NCBI GenBank assembly: GCA_015472025.1
Contig: BNHL01000001.1
Location: forward strand, 1,647,501-1,711,500
Source: Cytophagales bacterium WSM2-2
GTDB taxonomy: Bacteria; Bacteroidota; Bacteroidia; Cytophagales; Cyclobacteriaceae
Direction of reading: 5' to 3'
Length of the DNA: 64,000 nt
Part shown: positions 43,828 to 51,906 of the stretch, in pieces
Layout of the letters: each line of letters starts with the position of its first letter
Position numbering within the stretch: position 1 is the stretch's first letter
Made by a program: the position numbers and the translations under genes
The notes under the pieces: model-generated
The model's input: only the letters and a program-made list of their open reading frames with translations
Told to the model about the DNA's origin: nothing
Database searches by the model: none

Positions 43828-45915
43828 TTATCCCCTAAATTTTATCGTCATAAGTGTATAGTCGTCATTGAGGCTGTTTTTGCCTGAGAATTCGTATACT
43901 TTTTTAATGATATTGTTTTCAATTTCTTTGGCCGAAGCATCTGGCATTTCGTTTAAGGCATCAGCCAGACGGTCGTTTCCAAACTCCTCACCCTTAGCAC
44001 TCTTGGCTTCCGTAATTCCATCCGTATAGAGAACCATCGTATCACCCGGTGTATATTTTATTTCATTCGTCTCTACAAAATTGCAGTAGTCTTTACTGCG
44101 AATCATCCCCAACGCAGCACCCTTGTCCTTAAGGTAAATTGCTTTCTCATCACCTTTGTGGAAATAGAGTACCGGGCAATGGCCTGCCCGAGAATACCTT
44201 ATCTTTTTCTCTTTCGTATCGACAATAAAGTACGAAGCTGAGATAAAGGATCCGCGTTCGAGGCAATAGACAAGCGCCTGGTTTGCACGTTGCATGAACT
44301 CTTTCGGGTCGAGGTGAGATTGTGCCAAACTGTGGAAGATTCCTTTCATCTGGCTCATGTGGAAAGCCGCTGTGGTACCCTTGCCAGAAACATCCGCAAT
44401 GATCAGCGCGATCAGATGACTATCGATACGTGAAGTATCATAGTAATCACCTCCCACTTCATCGGCAGATGCGGAGAATGCGGCTATCTCAAAGTCTGGG
44501 TCTTGCTCCAGCTTGGCGGGTAACAGGCTTTGCTGGACAGTTTTGGCAATTTTAAGCTCCTCTTTGTATCGTTCATTCTGAAAAGCTTCTTCCATCAGGC
44601 GGAAGTTCTCGATGGAAATACCAGCCTGATTGGCAAATGTGGAAACGATACGGGTCATCTCCTTATTAAAACCATCAGGCAATTCCTTTAACAACGCCAA
44701 CGTGCCGATAGTTTCCTCTTTCACCACAATCGGGAATGAAAGCAACGACCGGAAACGCGATCCTTTCATCGAGGCGAGGTGCTTAGAGAGATTTTTGGTT
44801 TTTTCACTTCCCGTGTCCAAAGCCCCCTTCACATTATTTTTCTCGAGATGCTCAGTGATGTTTTTACTTTCTTGTTCAGTCACCCGGTAGGTGTACATCT
44901 TCCGTTCGTTGTTAGCGCCTGTGATTTCGAGCCAGGCCGCATCCGCGAAAACCGAACTCACAGTACTCTCAAGCAAAATGTTATAAACACTTTCCTCGTC
45001 TTGTTCAGTCTGTATCGACTGGCTGATGCGTTGATAGTTGACAACCTCCTCCAGCTTTTGTTCAAAAACGGAAGAGGTGGGGAGGTTGAACAGAATGACC
45101 AGGAAAGAAAAAATTCCGTACGTAACGATGAATGACAGCAAGACGATCACGACCAGTTGATTGCGATAGTCAAGGAAGAGCGTAACATCTTTGGAGATCA
45201 TTTCCGTTTCCTTGCTGATCATTTCCGTAGAGCGCTCAACCGTATAGAAGAAGTATGCGAGGTAAAAGAACGTCAGCAAGAGCAACAGCAAACTCGTCCA
45301 TTTCTGTTTGAAGTTCAGGTATGCCACCCAGCGCATATTGGCTGAGAGCGCCAGCACGAGCAAACCGATAATAACGTTGATTGTAGTGCTGACCGTTTCG
45401 GAAAGCGAAATGCCAGCGCTGTCATAAATCAAAATTCCGAACAGGATCAGTTCAAATACTGCCCAGGTACGAATGAGCCATTTCGATTTCTGGTAGAGAA
45501 TCAATCTCTTCCATGAAGTCAATGCCGCAATCAGGAAATTGATAAGCAACGCCAGGTTGACCTGGCAGATGAAGTCACTGAATACAAGATTGGTTGCAAG
45601 AGCTGACGATCCCAAAAGGAAAATCAACAAACGAAATACCAGTGAAATGACTGTCGTGATCAATCCGGTCGCAAAGACCTTCCAAAGCAGATCGGTAAAG
45701 TTGAGTGAGTCGTCCAGCTCAATGCGGAACTTGTAATAATAAAACAGGCTGACAATGTAGGCACCCAGCATGACACGGGGTAGCCACGTTGGCACATCTG
45801 GTTGCAAGCCTTGCAGACTGCTGAAAAGTACTGTGATGTCAGAAAAAAGCAATACCAGCCAGGCGATCATCGCGCCTAGAAATGTGAGCCGGATAAGTGC
45901 TTTGTTTTTTAACAT
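43828..45915 (-). CDS. Membrane-bound PP2C-type (SpoIIE) phosphatase with GAF domain
   Basis: 695 residues. About seven membrane helices in residues 1-285, a coiled segment, a GAF-like sensor domain (about 295-445: SQSIQTEQDEESVYNILLEST in part, FANQAGISIENFRLM at the end), a short coil (EERYKEELKIAKTVQQSLLP-like linker) and a C-terminal SpoIIE phosphatase domain (about 470-695). Metal-binding aspartates are seen at Asp490 (GGDYYD), Asp508 (ADVSGKG), Asp632 (YTDGIT) and Asp685 (NDDYT). It likely removes phosphate from the STAS protein encoded next, in response to a membrane or cytoplasmic signal. It begins 18 bp after serS. Confidence 0.9.
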   Translation of the reverse strand: MLKNKALIRLTFLGAMIAWLVLLFSDITVLFSSLQGLQPDVPTWLPRVMLGAYIVSLFYYYKFRIELDDSLNFTDLLWKVFATGLITTVISLVFRLLIFLLGSSALATNLVFSDFICQVNLALLINFLIAALTSWKRLILYQKSKWLIRTWAVFELILFGILIYDSAGISLSETVSTTINVIIGLLVLALSANMRWVAYLNFKQKWTSLLLLLLTFFYLAYFFYTVERSTEMISKETEMISKDVTLFLDYRNQLVVIVLLSFIVTYGIFSFLVILFNLPTSSVFEQKLEEVVNYQRISQSIQTEQDEESVYNILLESTVSSVFADAAWLEITGANNERKMYTYRVTEQESKNITEHLEKNNVKGALDTGSEKTKNLSKHLASMKGSRFRSLLSFPIVVKEETIGTLALLKELPDGFNKEMTRIVSTFANQAGISIENFRLMEEAFQNERYKEELKIAKTVQQSLLPAKLEQDPDFEIAAFSASADEVGGDYYDTSRIDSHLIALIIADVSGKGTTAAFHMSQMKGIFHSLAQSHLDPKEFMQRANQALVYCLERGSFISASYFIVDTKEKKIRYSRAGHCPVLYFHKGDEKAIYLKDKGAALGMIRSKDYCNFVETNEIKYTPGDTMVLYTDGITEAKSAKGEEFGNDRLADALNEMPDASAKEIENNIIKKVYEFSGKNSLNDDYTLMTIKFRG

Positions 45916-45933
45916 CTGGTAATTACTGCAATA

Positions 45934-47208
45934 CTAATTTATCCAATCAAACCCCGTATACTTTTTCAGTACTTCCGGAATCTTAATTCCTGTTTCCGTC
46001 TGGTTGTTCTCCAGGATTGCCGCGACAATTCTCGGTAGCGCTAATGCACTTCCATTTAAGGTATGCAGCAACTGTGTTTTCCCTTCCTTGTTCTTGTACC
46101 GAAGTTTTAACCGGTTGGCCTGAAAAGTTTCAAAATTACTAACTGAACTCACCTCAAGCCAGCGTTGTTGTGCGGTTGAAAAAACTTCAAAGTCGTATGT
46201 CATCGCACTATTGAAACCCATGTCTCCACCACAGAGAAGCAACTTACGATAAGGCAGCTCCAGTTTTTCTAAGAGGCCCTGCACATGGTTACTCATCTCA
46301 TCCAGTATGCGGTAAGAATTTTCCGGTTGTGTGATTTGAACGATCTCTACTTTGTCAAATTGATGAAGCCGGTTCAGACCACGAACATGGGCTCCCCAAC
46401 TTCCAGCCTCTCTGCGAAAACAAGGCGTGTATCCTGCATTTTTTACAGGAAGGCTTTCTTCATTTAAGATCACGTCCCTGTAGAGGTTTGTGATTGGCAC
46501 CTCTGCCGTTGGGATTAAATACAACCCATCTTCATTCACAAAATACATCTGGCCTTCCTTGTCGGGAAGCTGGCCGGTACCATATCCGCTCGCTTCATTA
46601 ACTACAATGGGCGGCTGTATTTCGGTATAGCCGGCTTTCTCAGCTTCGGCCAAAAAGAAATTGATCAACGCCCGTTGAAGCTTAGCTCCTTTTCCCTTGT
46701 ACACGGGGAAGCCCGCCCCGGAAATTTTCACGCCAAGGTCAAAGTCAATGATGTCATATTTCTTAATCAGCTCCCAGTGCGGTTGCGCTCCGCTATATAA
46801 TACTGGAGGAGTACCGTGCTGGTGAACATTTTTGTTGTCATCTGCTGATTTTCCGGCCGGAACTTCAGCATTCGGAACATTCGGAATTTTATAGAGTATG
46901 TCCTGAAGTTTTTTCTCAGTCGACAAAAGGCTCTCCTCCCAGGCTTTGATCTGATCTTTTGCCTGGGCTACCTGATTCTTCAATTCATTGGCTTCCGCTG
47001 ACTTACCTTCTTTCATCAACTCGCCAATTTTTTTCGAATGTGCATTCGATTTGGCTTTGAGTTCATCAAGGTCAAGTTGGGTCTTTCTCCGTTGTTTGTC
47101 GCTTTCAACGGCTTGGTTCACCAATTCTTCGGCATCTTTAAAATTCCGCTTGGCTAATCCTTCAAGTACGCGAGTGGTCTCTTCGCGCAAAACCTGTAAC
47201 TGAAGCAT
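45934..47208 (-). CDS. serS: Serine--tRNA ligase
   Basis: Charges tRNA-Ser and tRNA-Sec with serine. 424 residues, normal length. N-terminal antiparallel coiled-coil arm (about 25-105), class II motifs: motif 2 RREAGSWGAHVRGLNRLHQF and motif 3 GSALALPRIVAAILE; FNSAMTYDFEVFSTAQQRW is also typical. ATG at 47208 (MLQLQVLREE) is preferred over an in-frame TTG four codons upstream. A TAATTTGGC sequence 22 bp upstream is its likely -7 element. The partner-switching genes follow on the same strand with an 18-bp gap. Confidence 0.97.
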   Translation of the reverse strand: MLQLQVLREETTRVLEGLAKRNFKDAEELVNQAVESDKQRRKTQLDLDELKAKSNAHSKKIGELMKEGKSAEANELKNQVAQAKDQIKAWEESLLSTEKKLQDILYKIPNVPNAEVPAGKSADDNKNVHQHGTPPVLYSGAQPHWELIKKYDIIDFDLGVKISGAGFPVYKGKGAKLQRALINFFLAEAEKAGYTEIQPPIVVNEASGYGTGQLPDKEGQMYFVNEDGLYLIPTAEVPITNLYRDVILNEESLPVKNAGYTPCFRREAGSWGAHVRGLNRLHQFDKVEIVQITQPENSYRILDEMSNHVQGLLEKLELPYRKLLLCGGDMGFNSAMTYDFEVFSTAQQRWLEVSSVSNFETFQANRLKLRYKNKEGKTQLLHTLNGSALALPRIVAAILENNQTETGIKIPEVLKKYTGFDWIN

Positions 47209-47230
47209 GGGTTCAATCAAAAATTAAGGC

Positions 47231-47239
47231 GCCAAATTA
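47231..47239 (-). promoter_or_regulatory. Candidate -7 element for serS
   Basis: On the minus strand TAATTTGGC, of the TAnnTTnGC form, 22 bp before the serS start. If it is the only promoter, the downstream partner-switching genes would depend on it. Confidence 0.4.
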
Positions 47240-47434
47240 GCCAATAATTTTTTGACGAGTTTGGAATATATTTCAAATTGGTCTATCATTGCGTTATCAA
47301 TCGCGGCCCAATCCGGGCCTTCAACGATATAAGCCCTGAATTTTAGAATTGTTTTTTGAAGAAGTTGCTTCGTGTTTGAATGTATTTGATGCCTGTTCTT
47401 AAGTTTTAAAATCTAATCCACTATATTTTTTCCA
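47240..47434. other. Intergenic region between divergent serS and rho
   Basis: Together with the serS leader it forms the longest gap of the window. It is AT-rich with several TTTG and TATTT motifs (TATTTG at about 47382-47387 and TATATTTT at about 47421-47428 could be rho promoter parts). No stable hairpin, tRNA or small ORF stands out. A rho leader with autoregulation, known in other bacteria, cannot be shown here. Confidence 0.3.
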
Positions 47435-49033
47435 ATGCTAACCATTGATGAACTCAATCTGAAGCTCTTGTCTGAGCTGAAGGAGATGGCAGAGACCATG
47501 GGCGTGAAAAACGCTAAAAAATTGACCAAAGAAGAACTCGTTTATAAGATCCTGGATCAGCAAGCTGTTTCTGGCGAATCCACTACTCCCAAGGCGGAGG
47601 CTACACCTGAAAGAAAATTGCGGCCACGCAGGCGCGAAAATGTAGCTCCCCCGGTGGCGGCTGCCGTTTCCTCTGCAGCGAAAGAGCTCTCAAGCGAAGA
47701 GATGCTACAGGGTATGGAACTTGAGATTTCCCCCAGTGTCACCAGCTTTGATGAGCCAAATGAAACCGAAACGCCAACACCAACCGAACAGCCTGTTCAA
47801 AACGAACAACGTGAGAATGAGCAGCGCGAGGAAAAGCCGTTTCAAAACCAAAATCCAAACCAGAACCCAAATCAAAATCAGCAGAAACGCGACAACACAG
47901 TTAACAACGTTCGCGATTTTGATGGAGTGGTGAGCAATGAAGGAGTACTGGAAATCATGCAGGATGGCTATGGCTTCCTCCGCTCTTCTGACTACAACTA
48001 CCTGGCAAGCCCTGATGATATTTATGTTTCACCGTCACAGATCAAACTATTTGGACTGAAATTAGGTGATACAGTGAAAGGGCAAATCCGCCCTCCGAAA
48101 GAAGGTGAAAAATATTTCGCTCTCCTGAAGGTCGACAGCATCAACGGCAAGACCACGGAGGAAATCCGTGACCGTGTTGCATTCGAATACCTGACACCTT
48201 TGTTCCCCGAACAGAAATTGAAGTTGAGTACAACTCATGATAATATGTCCACACGTATCCTTGACCTTTTCTCTCCTATCGGGAAAGGCCAGCGTGGAAT
48301 GATCGTGGCTCAACCTAAAACCGGTAAAACAGTTTTATTAAAAAATATTGCCAACGCGATCGCAGAAAATCACCCGGAAGTATACCTGATCGTTTTGCTG
48401 ATCGATGAGCGTCCTGAAGAAGTTACCGATATGGCGCGTAGCGTAAAAGCCGAGGTCATCGCTTCTACCTTTGATGAGCAAGCAGAGCGTCATGTGAAAG
48501 TGGCCAGCATCGTTCTTGAGAAGGCCAAGCGTATGACGGAGTGCGGACACGATGTGGTTATCCTCCTCGATTCAATTACGCGTTTAGCGCGTGCTTACAA
48601 TACAGTTGTTCCATCTTCTGGAAAAATCCTTTCCGGCGGTGTGGATGCTAACGCATTACACAAACCCAAGCGTTTCTTTGGTGCGGCCCGTAAAATTGAA
48701 AATGGCGGATCGCTGACAATAATTGCCACTGCTCTCATTGACACCGGTTCAAAAATGGACGAGGTTATCTTTGAAGAATTTAAAGGTACCGGTAACATGG
48801 AATTGCAGCTCGACCGCAAACTTTCCAACCGCAGGGTTTACCCAGCAATTGATGTTCCTGCATCAGGTACACGCAGGGAAGATTTGCTGATGAAAGAAGA
48901 AGAACTGCAGCGCGTCTGGATTCTGCGCAAGTTCATGGCGGATATGAATTCCGTGGAAGCCATGGAATTCTTATTGTCCAGAATGAAGGGCACAAGAAAC
49001 AACGAAGAGTTTTTGATCTCGATGAACGGGTAG
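47435..49033 (+). CDS. rho: Transcription termination factor Rho
   Basis: Hexameric RNA helicase that ends transcription. 532 residues, about 110 more than E. coli Rho. N-terminal Rho_N helix bundle (about 1-45: [19 protein letters not shown]), then an insertion (about 50-160) rich in Glu, Pro, Asn and Gln including [13 protein letters not shown], then the cold-shock RNA-binding domain ([17 protein letters not shown]), Walker [15 protein letters not shown], the Q-loop region and Walker [18 protein letters not shown]. The insertion is probably disordered. A strong terminator follows. Confidence 0.97.
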   Translation: MLTIDELNLKLLSELKEMAETMGVKNAKKLTKEELVYKILDQQAVSGESTTPKAEATPERKLRPRRRENVAPPVAAAVSSAAKELSSEEMLQGMELEISPSVTSFDEPNETETPTPTEQPVQNEQRENEQREEKPFQNQNPNQNPNQNQQKRDNTVNNVRDFDGVVSNEGVLEIMQDGYGFLRSSDYNYLASPDDIYVSPSQIKLFGLKLGDTVKGQIRPPKEGEKYFALLKVDSINGKTTEEIRDRVAFEYLTPLFPEQKLKLSTTHDNMSTRILDLFSPIGKGQRGMIVAQPKTGKTVLLKNIANAIAENHPEVYLIVLLIDERPEEVTDMARSVKAEVIASTFDEQAERHVKVASIVLEKAKRMTECGHDVVILLDSITRLARAYNTVVPSSGKILSGGVDANALHKPKRFFGAARKIENGGSLTIIATALIDTGSKMDEVIFEEFKGTGNMELQLDRKLSNRRVYPAIDVPASGTRREDLLMKEEELQRVWILRKFMADMNSVEAMEFLLSRMKGTRNNEEFLISMNG

Positions 49034-49057
49034 TTCAACTGACCTATTCGTCAAAAG

Positions 49058-49086
49058 AAAAGCCAGTGATAAATCACTGGCTTTTT
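49058..49086. terminator. Bidirectional terminator between rho and the VapC-like gene
   Basis: AGCCAGTGAT (49061-49070) pairs with ATCACTGGCT (49073-49082) around AA, with an A-run before and a T-run after, so it can end transcription from both sides. It overlaps the last base of the convergent toxin gene. Confidence 0.85.
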
Positions 49087-49490
49087 CATTTCTTCCGATA
49101 GACTTTCAGAGAAGTGTGCTTTGCAATTTTATCAAAATCGGAGTCGTTGTGAGCTAATTCCATTTTAAAATGAATTGCATAAAAAGCAATGATACAATCA
49201 TTGGGTTTCCTAACGGTTATTCCTTTTACCCTAATCGATCGATAAATACCGGCGGCACTCTCTGCGGCAAAATAAGGATCAAGCTTGAGAAGCTGACATG
49301 TTAAAAGTAATTCCTTGACAGATTCCGGATCTTCCGATCGGTGAAGACCTTGTAGCACCTCCTGAAAAATGGGCGGGCATAGATGTACGTTAACGTCTTC
49401 ATATCTTGATAAGAGATTATCCAGCAATTCGACATTTGAAGAGCCGTTGCCCCTGAAATAGTCAATCCACACCGAAGAGTCAAAGATCAT
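49086..49490 (-). CDS. VapC-like PIN-domain toxin
   Basis: 134-residue PIN-domain ribonuclease; the acidic cluster is visible as Asp4 in MIFDSSVWIDYF, Glu44 in FQEVLQG, Asp98 in RKPNDCIIA and Asp116/Asp118 in HNDSDFD. VapC toxins usually cut tRNA or rRNA when the antitoxin is lost (family knowledge). The ATG at 49490 overlaps the antitoxin stop codon (TAATG), which defines the start; a longer frame upstream would cover the antitoxin. All catalytic residues are present, so it is probably functional. Confidence 0.92.
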   Translation of the reverse strand: MIFDSSVWIDYFRGNGSSNVELLDNLLSRYEDVNVHLCPPIFQEVLQGLHRSEDPESVKELLLTCQLLKLDPYFAAESAAGIYRSIRVKGITVRKPNDCIIAFYAIHFKMELAHNDSDFDKIAKHTSLKVYRKK

Positions 49491-49696
49491 TAGAGTCGGC
49501 CCTCTCTCATTTTCATGAGATCGCCCTCCCACTTTACCTTCCCTCGTAGGGAGCGAAGTTTTTGCCTCTTCAGCCAGTTGGCATACAGGGAAAGCGCTTT
49601 TTCTACAGCTTCACGCTTGGTCTTTACTTCCCCAAAGCGCATGATGTCTTTTATTAAATCATCGCGAAGGACAATGTTGGTGCGTGTAGTCTTCAT
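49490..49696 (-). CDS. VapB-like antitoxin (ribbon-helix-helix, type II)
   Basis: 68 residues. The N-terminus TTRTNIVLRDDLIKDIM and the following helices (KTKREAVEKALSLYANWLK) form a ribbon-helix-helix DNA-binding domain; the C-terminal tail (KVKWEGDLMKMREG) is the usual toxin-binding part. It should neutralise the VapC protein and repress its own promoter. The start at 49696 is preferred over an upstream frame because it begins the conserved domain. A TATATTTG element lies 5 bp upstream. Confidence 0.9.
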   Translation of the reverse strand: MKTTRTNIVLRDDLIKDIMRFGEVKTKREAVEKALSLYANWLKRQKLRSLRGKVKWEGDLMKMREGRL

Positions 49697-49701
49697 ACAC
49701 A

Positions 49702-49709
49702 CAAATATA
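49702..49709 (-). promoter_or_regulatory. Candidate -7 element of the vapBC operon, next to the start codon
   Basis: TATATTTG on the minus strand, an exact TAnnTTTG match, only 5 bp before the antitoxin ATG, which suggests a leaderless transcript. The surrounding TGTGTACGTATTTGGTATAT is partly symmetrical and could be the antitoxin operator. Confidence 0.45.
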
Positions 49710-49726
49710 CCAAATACGTACACATC

Positions 49727-51880
49727 CTATGGATGCTTTACATATCGCTCAAAGAACTCAATCACACGAAGCATGTGGTCCATCATTCGTCCCGGGTTGC
49801 CGCTGCGCGTGAGTTCATGACCTTCACGCGGATAGCGAATGTATTCGACAGGCTTATTTAAAATCTTCAGGCTCTTATACAACATCTCCGATTGAATTAC
49901 TCCTGTGCGTAAATCCTGGTCGCCATGTATGATCAGCAGCGGTGTGTTTATATTATTCACGTAGGTGTAAGGAGAATTGAAATCGAGAATTTGTTTGATT
50001 TCCTTTTGCCATGGATAACCGCCAAAATGGTCAGGCACCAGTCCCCACGCATTTCCTTCGCCCATGAATGTTGAAAGTTCGTAAACTCCTCGCTGTGCGT
50101 TGGCTGCTTTAAACCGATTATCGTGACCTACAATCCACGTTACCATGTAGCCAGCATAACTCCCACCTTCCACGAATAGTTGGTCTTTGTCTACCCAGGC
50201 GTTTTGTTTGATTGCATCGTCAAGCGAGGCAAGGATATCGCCCGCCGGACTTGTTCCCCAATCTTTGAAGTTGGCACGTTTGAATTTGTCGCCATAGCCA
50301 CCACTGCCGCGAGGGTTACAGTAAATAACTCCATAACCCCAGGCATTTTCCAATTGATATTCATGCCACATAGAAAAAATTCCCGGGCCCCACATGGCAG
50401 CTGGTCCTCCATGAATATTCAGGATTGTCGGATATTTTACTCCCTCTTTTTTTCCGGCTGGTTCCATCACCCAATACTGAACCTTCATTCCATTGGGACG
50501 TGTGATCCAATATTCTTTCGGTAAAACAATTTGGCGTTCGGCAATCCACCCTTCATTTAATTTGGTGAGTTGTTTTTGTGATTTGTCACTCATTGAATAC
50601 GAATAAATCTCCCAGGGATTTTTTGTTTCAGTAAGTGCATAAATAACACGGTCTCCTTTAATGTCGAAGTCATTTACTCCATTATCGTTACCGAAAATTT
50701 TGGAGATTGTTCCCCCACTGGCGGGAATGCTAAATAAAGGGATATCACCATCCACTTGTGCTGTAAAATAAATCGTCTTCGAATCCGCCGACCATACACT
50801 CTGACCGGCATCACGATCAAGAGAAGAAGTCAACAACATTGGTTTTTCTCCTGATGATGTTGCTGTGCCGATGATGGGCTGTGCATAGAAGCGCCCGTTC
50901 ATTGTATTCGCTGTAAATGAAATCGAAGCACCATCCGGAGAGAATTGCGGATTGCTTAAACTGTAGCCTTGGTATTGCAGCAATTGCTTTGCTTGCTTTG
51001 AATCTACATCTATCGTCCAAATGTCTGAATCGCGTGTGCGATCCGGATGTTGTGTATTCAGTTTTGAATCACAAATGATTTTCTTGCCGTCCGGAGACCA
51101 TTCGGCATTATTAAAACTTTGATAACCATTGGTCAACTGAACGGCTTTGTCTTCTCCGTTTGAGCTGATCAAGAACAAATGCGAAAAATTCTCATCTGGC
51201 TGAAGGTTCAGTTCACCCTGAATGTTCTGACGGTTCAATACGCGAGGATTGCTTTCGCTCATATTTTTGGCTAGCCAGGCACGCATATCCTGCAGATTCC
51301 CGTCAGGGCTCGCAGTTACTTTCTTTTTTTCATCCGCCTTCATGTTCTTGAAGTTTGGCTCATCTCCCTGCGCACGGCCTGGTCGTTCGTACGTCCACGG
51401 GGTTTTCCCTTCTATAGCATAGAATGGAATGCTCGATGAATAAAGTATCTTTTTTCCGTCGGGAGACCACCGGGGACTGCCTGCTCCCTGCTCTGATTTT
51501 GTAAGTGTATGCGCTTCCCCTCCTCCCATTGGCAATAGCCATACCTGTGATTTCTCTCCATCAGTTCTCACAAAAGCAATCTGTTTTCCATCAGGACTCC
51601 ACTGTGGTTGCCCATCATTCTTATCTCCAAAAGTTAATTGCAAGGGTTCTTCCTTCCCGGTTAGATCAAGCAGGTAGAGGTGCCGAGTGTAGTAATAATC
51701 GTTTTCGTTTTTTACAGCTTTGCGCGTGACTACTGTAACTGCCTTCGTCCCATCGGGAGAAATCTGAATCTGATTAGCTGTAGCTATTTTCATCAGGTCA
51801 GTGGCGACAATTGGTTTTTTGGTTTGCCCAAAGCATACAAAGCTCAGGCTAACGAATAGAAATACTTTGATAGACTTCAT
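49727..51880 (-). CDS. S9-family prolyl oligopeptidase-like secreted peptidase
   Basis: 717 residues. Signal peptide (cleavage near CFGQ, residue 19), so periplasmic. PD40-type beta-propeller repeats (ISPDGTKAVTVV, WSPDGKQIAFVR, WSPDGKKILYSS, FSPDGASISFTA) in about 20-440, then an alpha/beta-hydrolase domain with nucleophile in GGSYAGYM, Asp in HGDQDLRTG and His in REGHEL. Dipeptidyl or acylaminoacyl peptidase activity is likely. It is followed, with 26 bp, by a second S9 gene upstream on the same strand, so both may be transcribed together. Confidence 0.93.
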   Translation of the reverse strand: MKSIKVFLFVSLSFVCFGQTKKPIVATDLMKIATANQIQISPDGTKAVTVVTRKAVKNENDYYYTRHLYLLDLTGKEEPLQLTFGDKNDGQPQWSPDGKQIAFVRTDGEKSQVWLLPMGGGEAHTLTKSEQGAGSPRWSPDGKKILYSSSIPFYAIEGKTPWTYERPGRAQGDEPNFKNMKADEKKKVTASPDGNLQDMRAWLAKNMSESNPRVLNRQNIQGELNLQPDENFSHLFLISSNGEDKAVQLTNGYQSFNNAEWSPDGKKIICDSKLNTQHPDRTRDSDIWTIDVDSKQAKQLLQYQGYSLSNPQFSPDGASISFTANTMNGRFYAQPIIGTATSSGEKPMLLTSSLDRDAGQSVWSADSKTIYFTAQVDGDIPLFSIPASGGTISKIFGNDNGVNDFDIKGDRVIYALTETKNPWEIYSYSMSDKSQKQLTKLNEGWIAERQIVLPKEYWITRPNGMKVQYWVMEPAGKKEGVKYPTILNIHGGPAAMWGPGIFSMWHEYQLENAWGYGVIYCNPRGSGGYGDKFKRANFKDWGTSPAGDILASLDDAIKQNAWVDKDQLFVEGGSYAGYMVTWIVGHDNRFKAANAQRGVYELSTFMGEGNAWGLVPDHFGGYPWQKEIKQILDFNSPYTYVNNINTPLLIIHGDQDLRTGVIQSEMLYKSLKILNKPVEYIRYPREGHELTRSGNPGRMMDHMLRVIEFFERYVKHP

Positions 51881-51906
51881 TATAAATTAGTTTGGTTTGG
51901 TTCGAT

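Noticed and set aside
49086-49723. VapBC pair as part of a genomic island
   Set aside because: No integrase, tRNA or repeats flank it, and its neighbours are core genes; base composition looks similar by eye.
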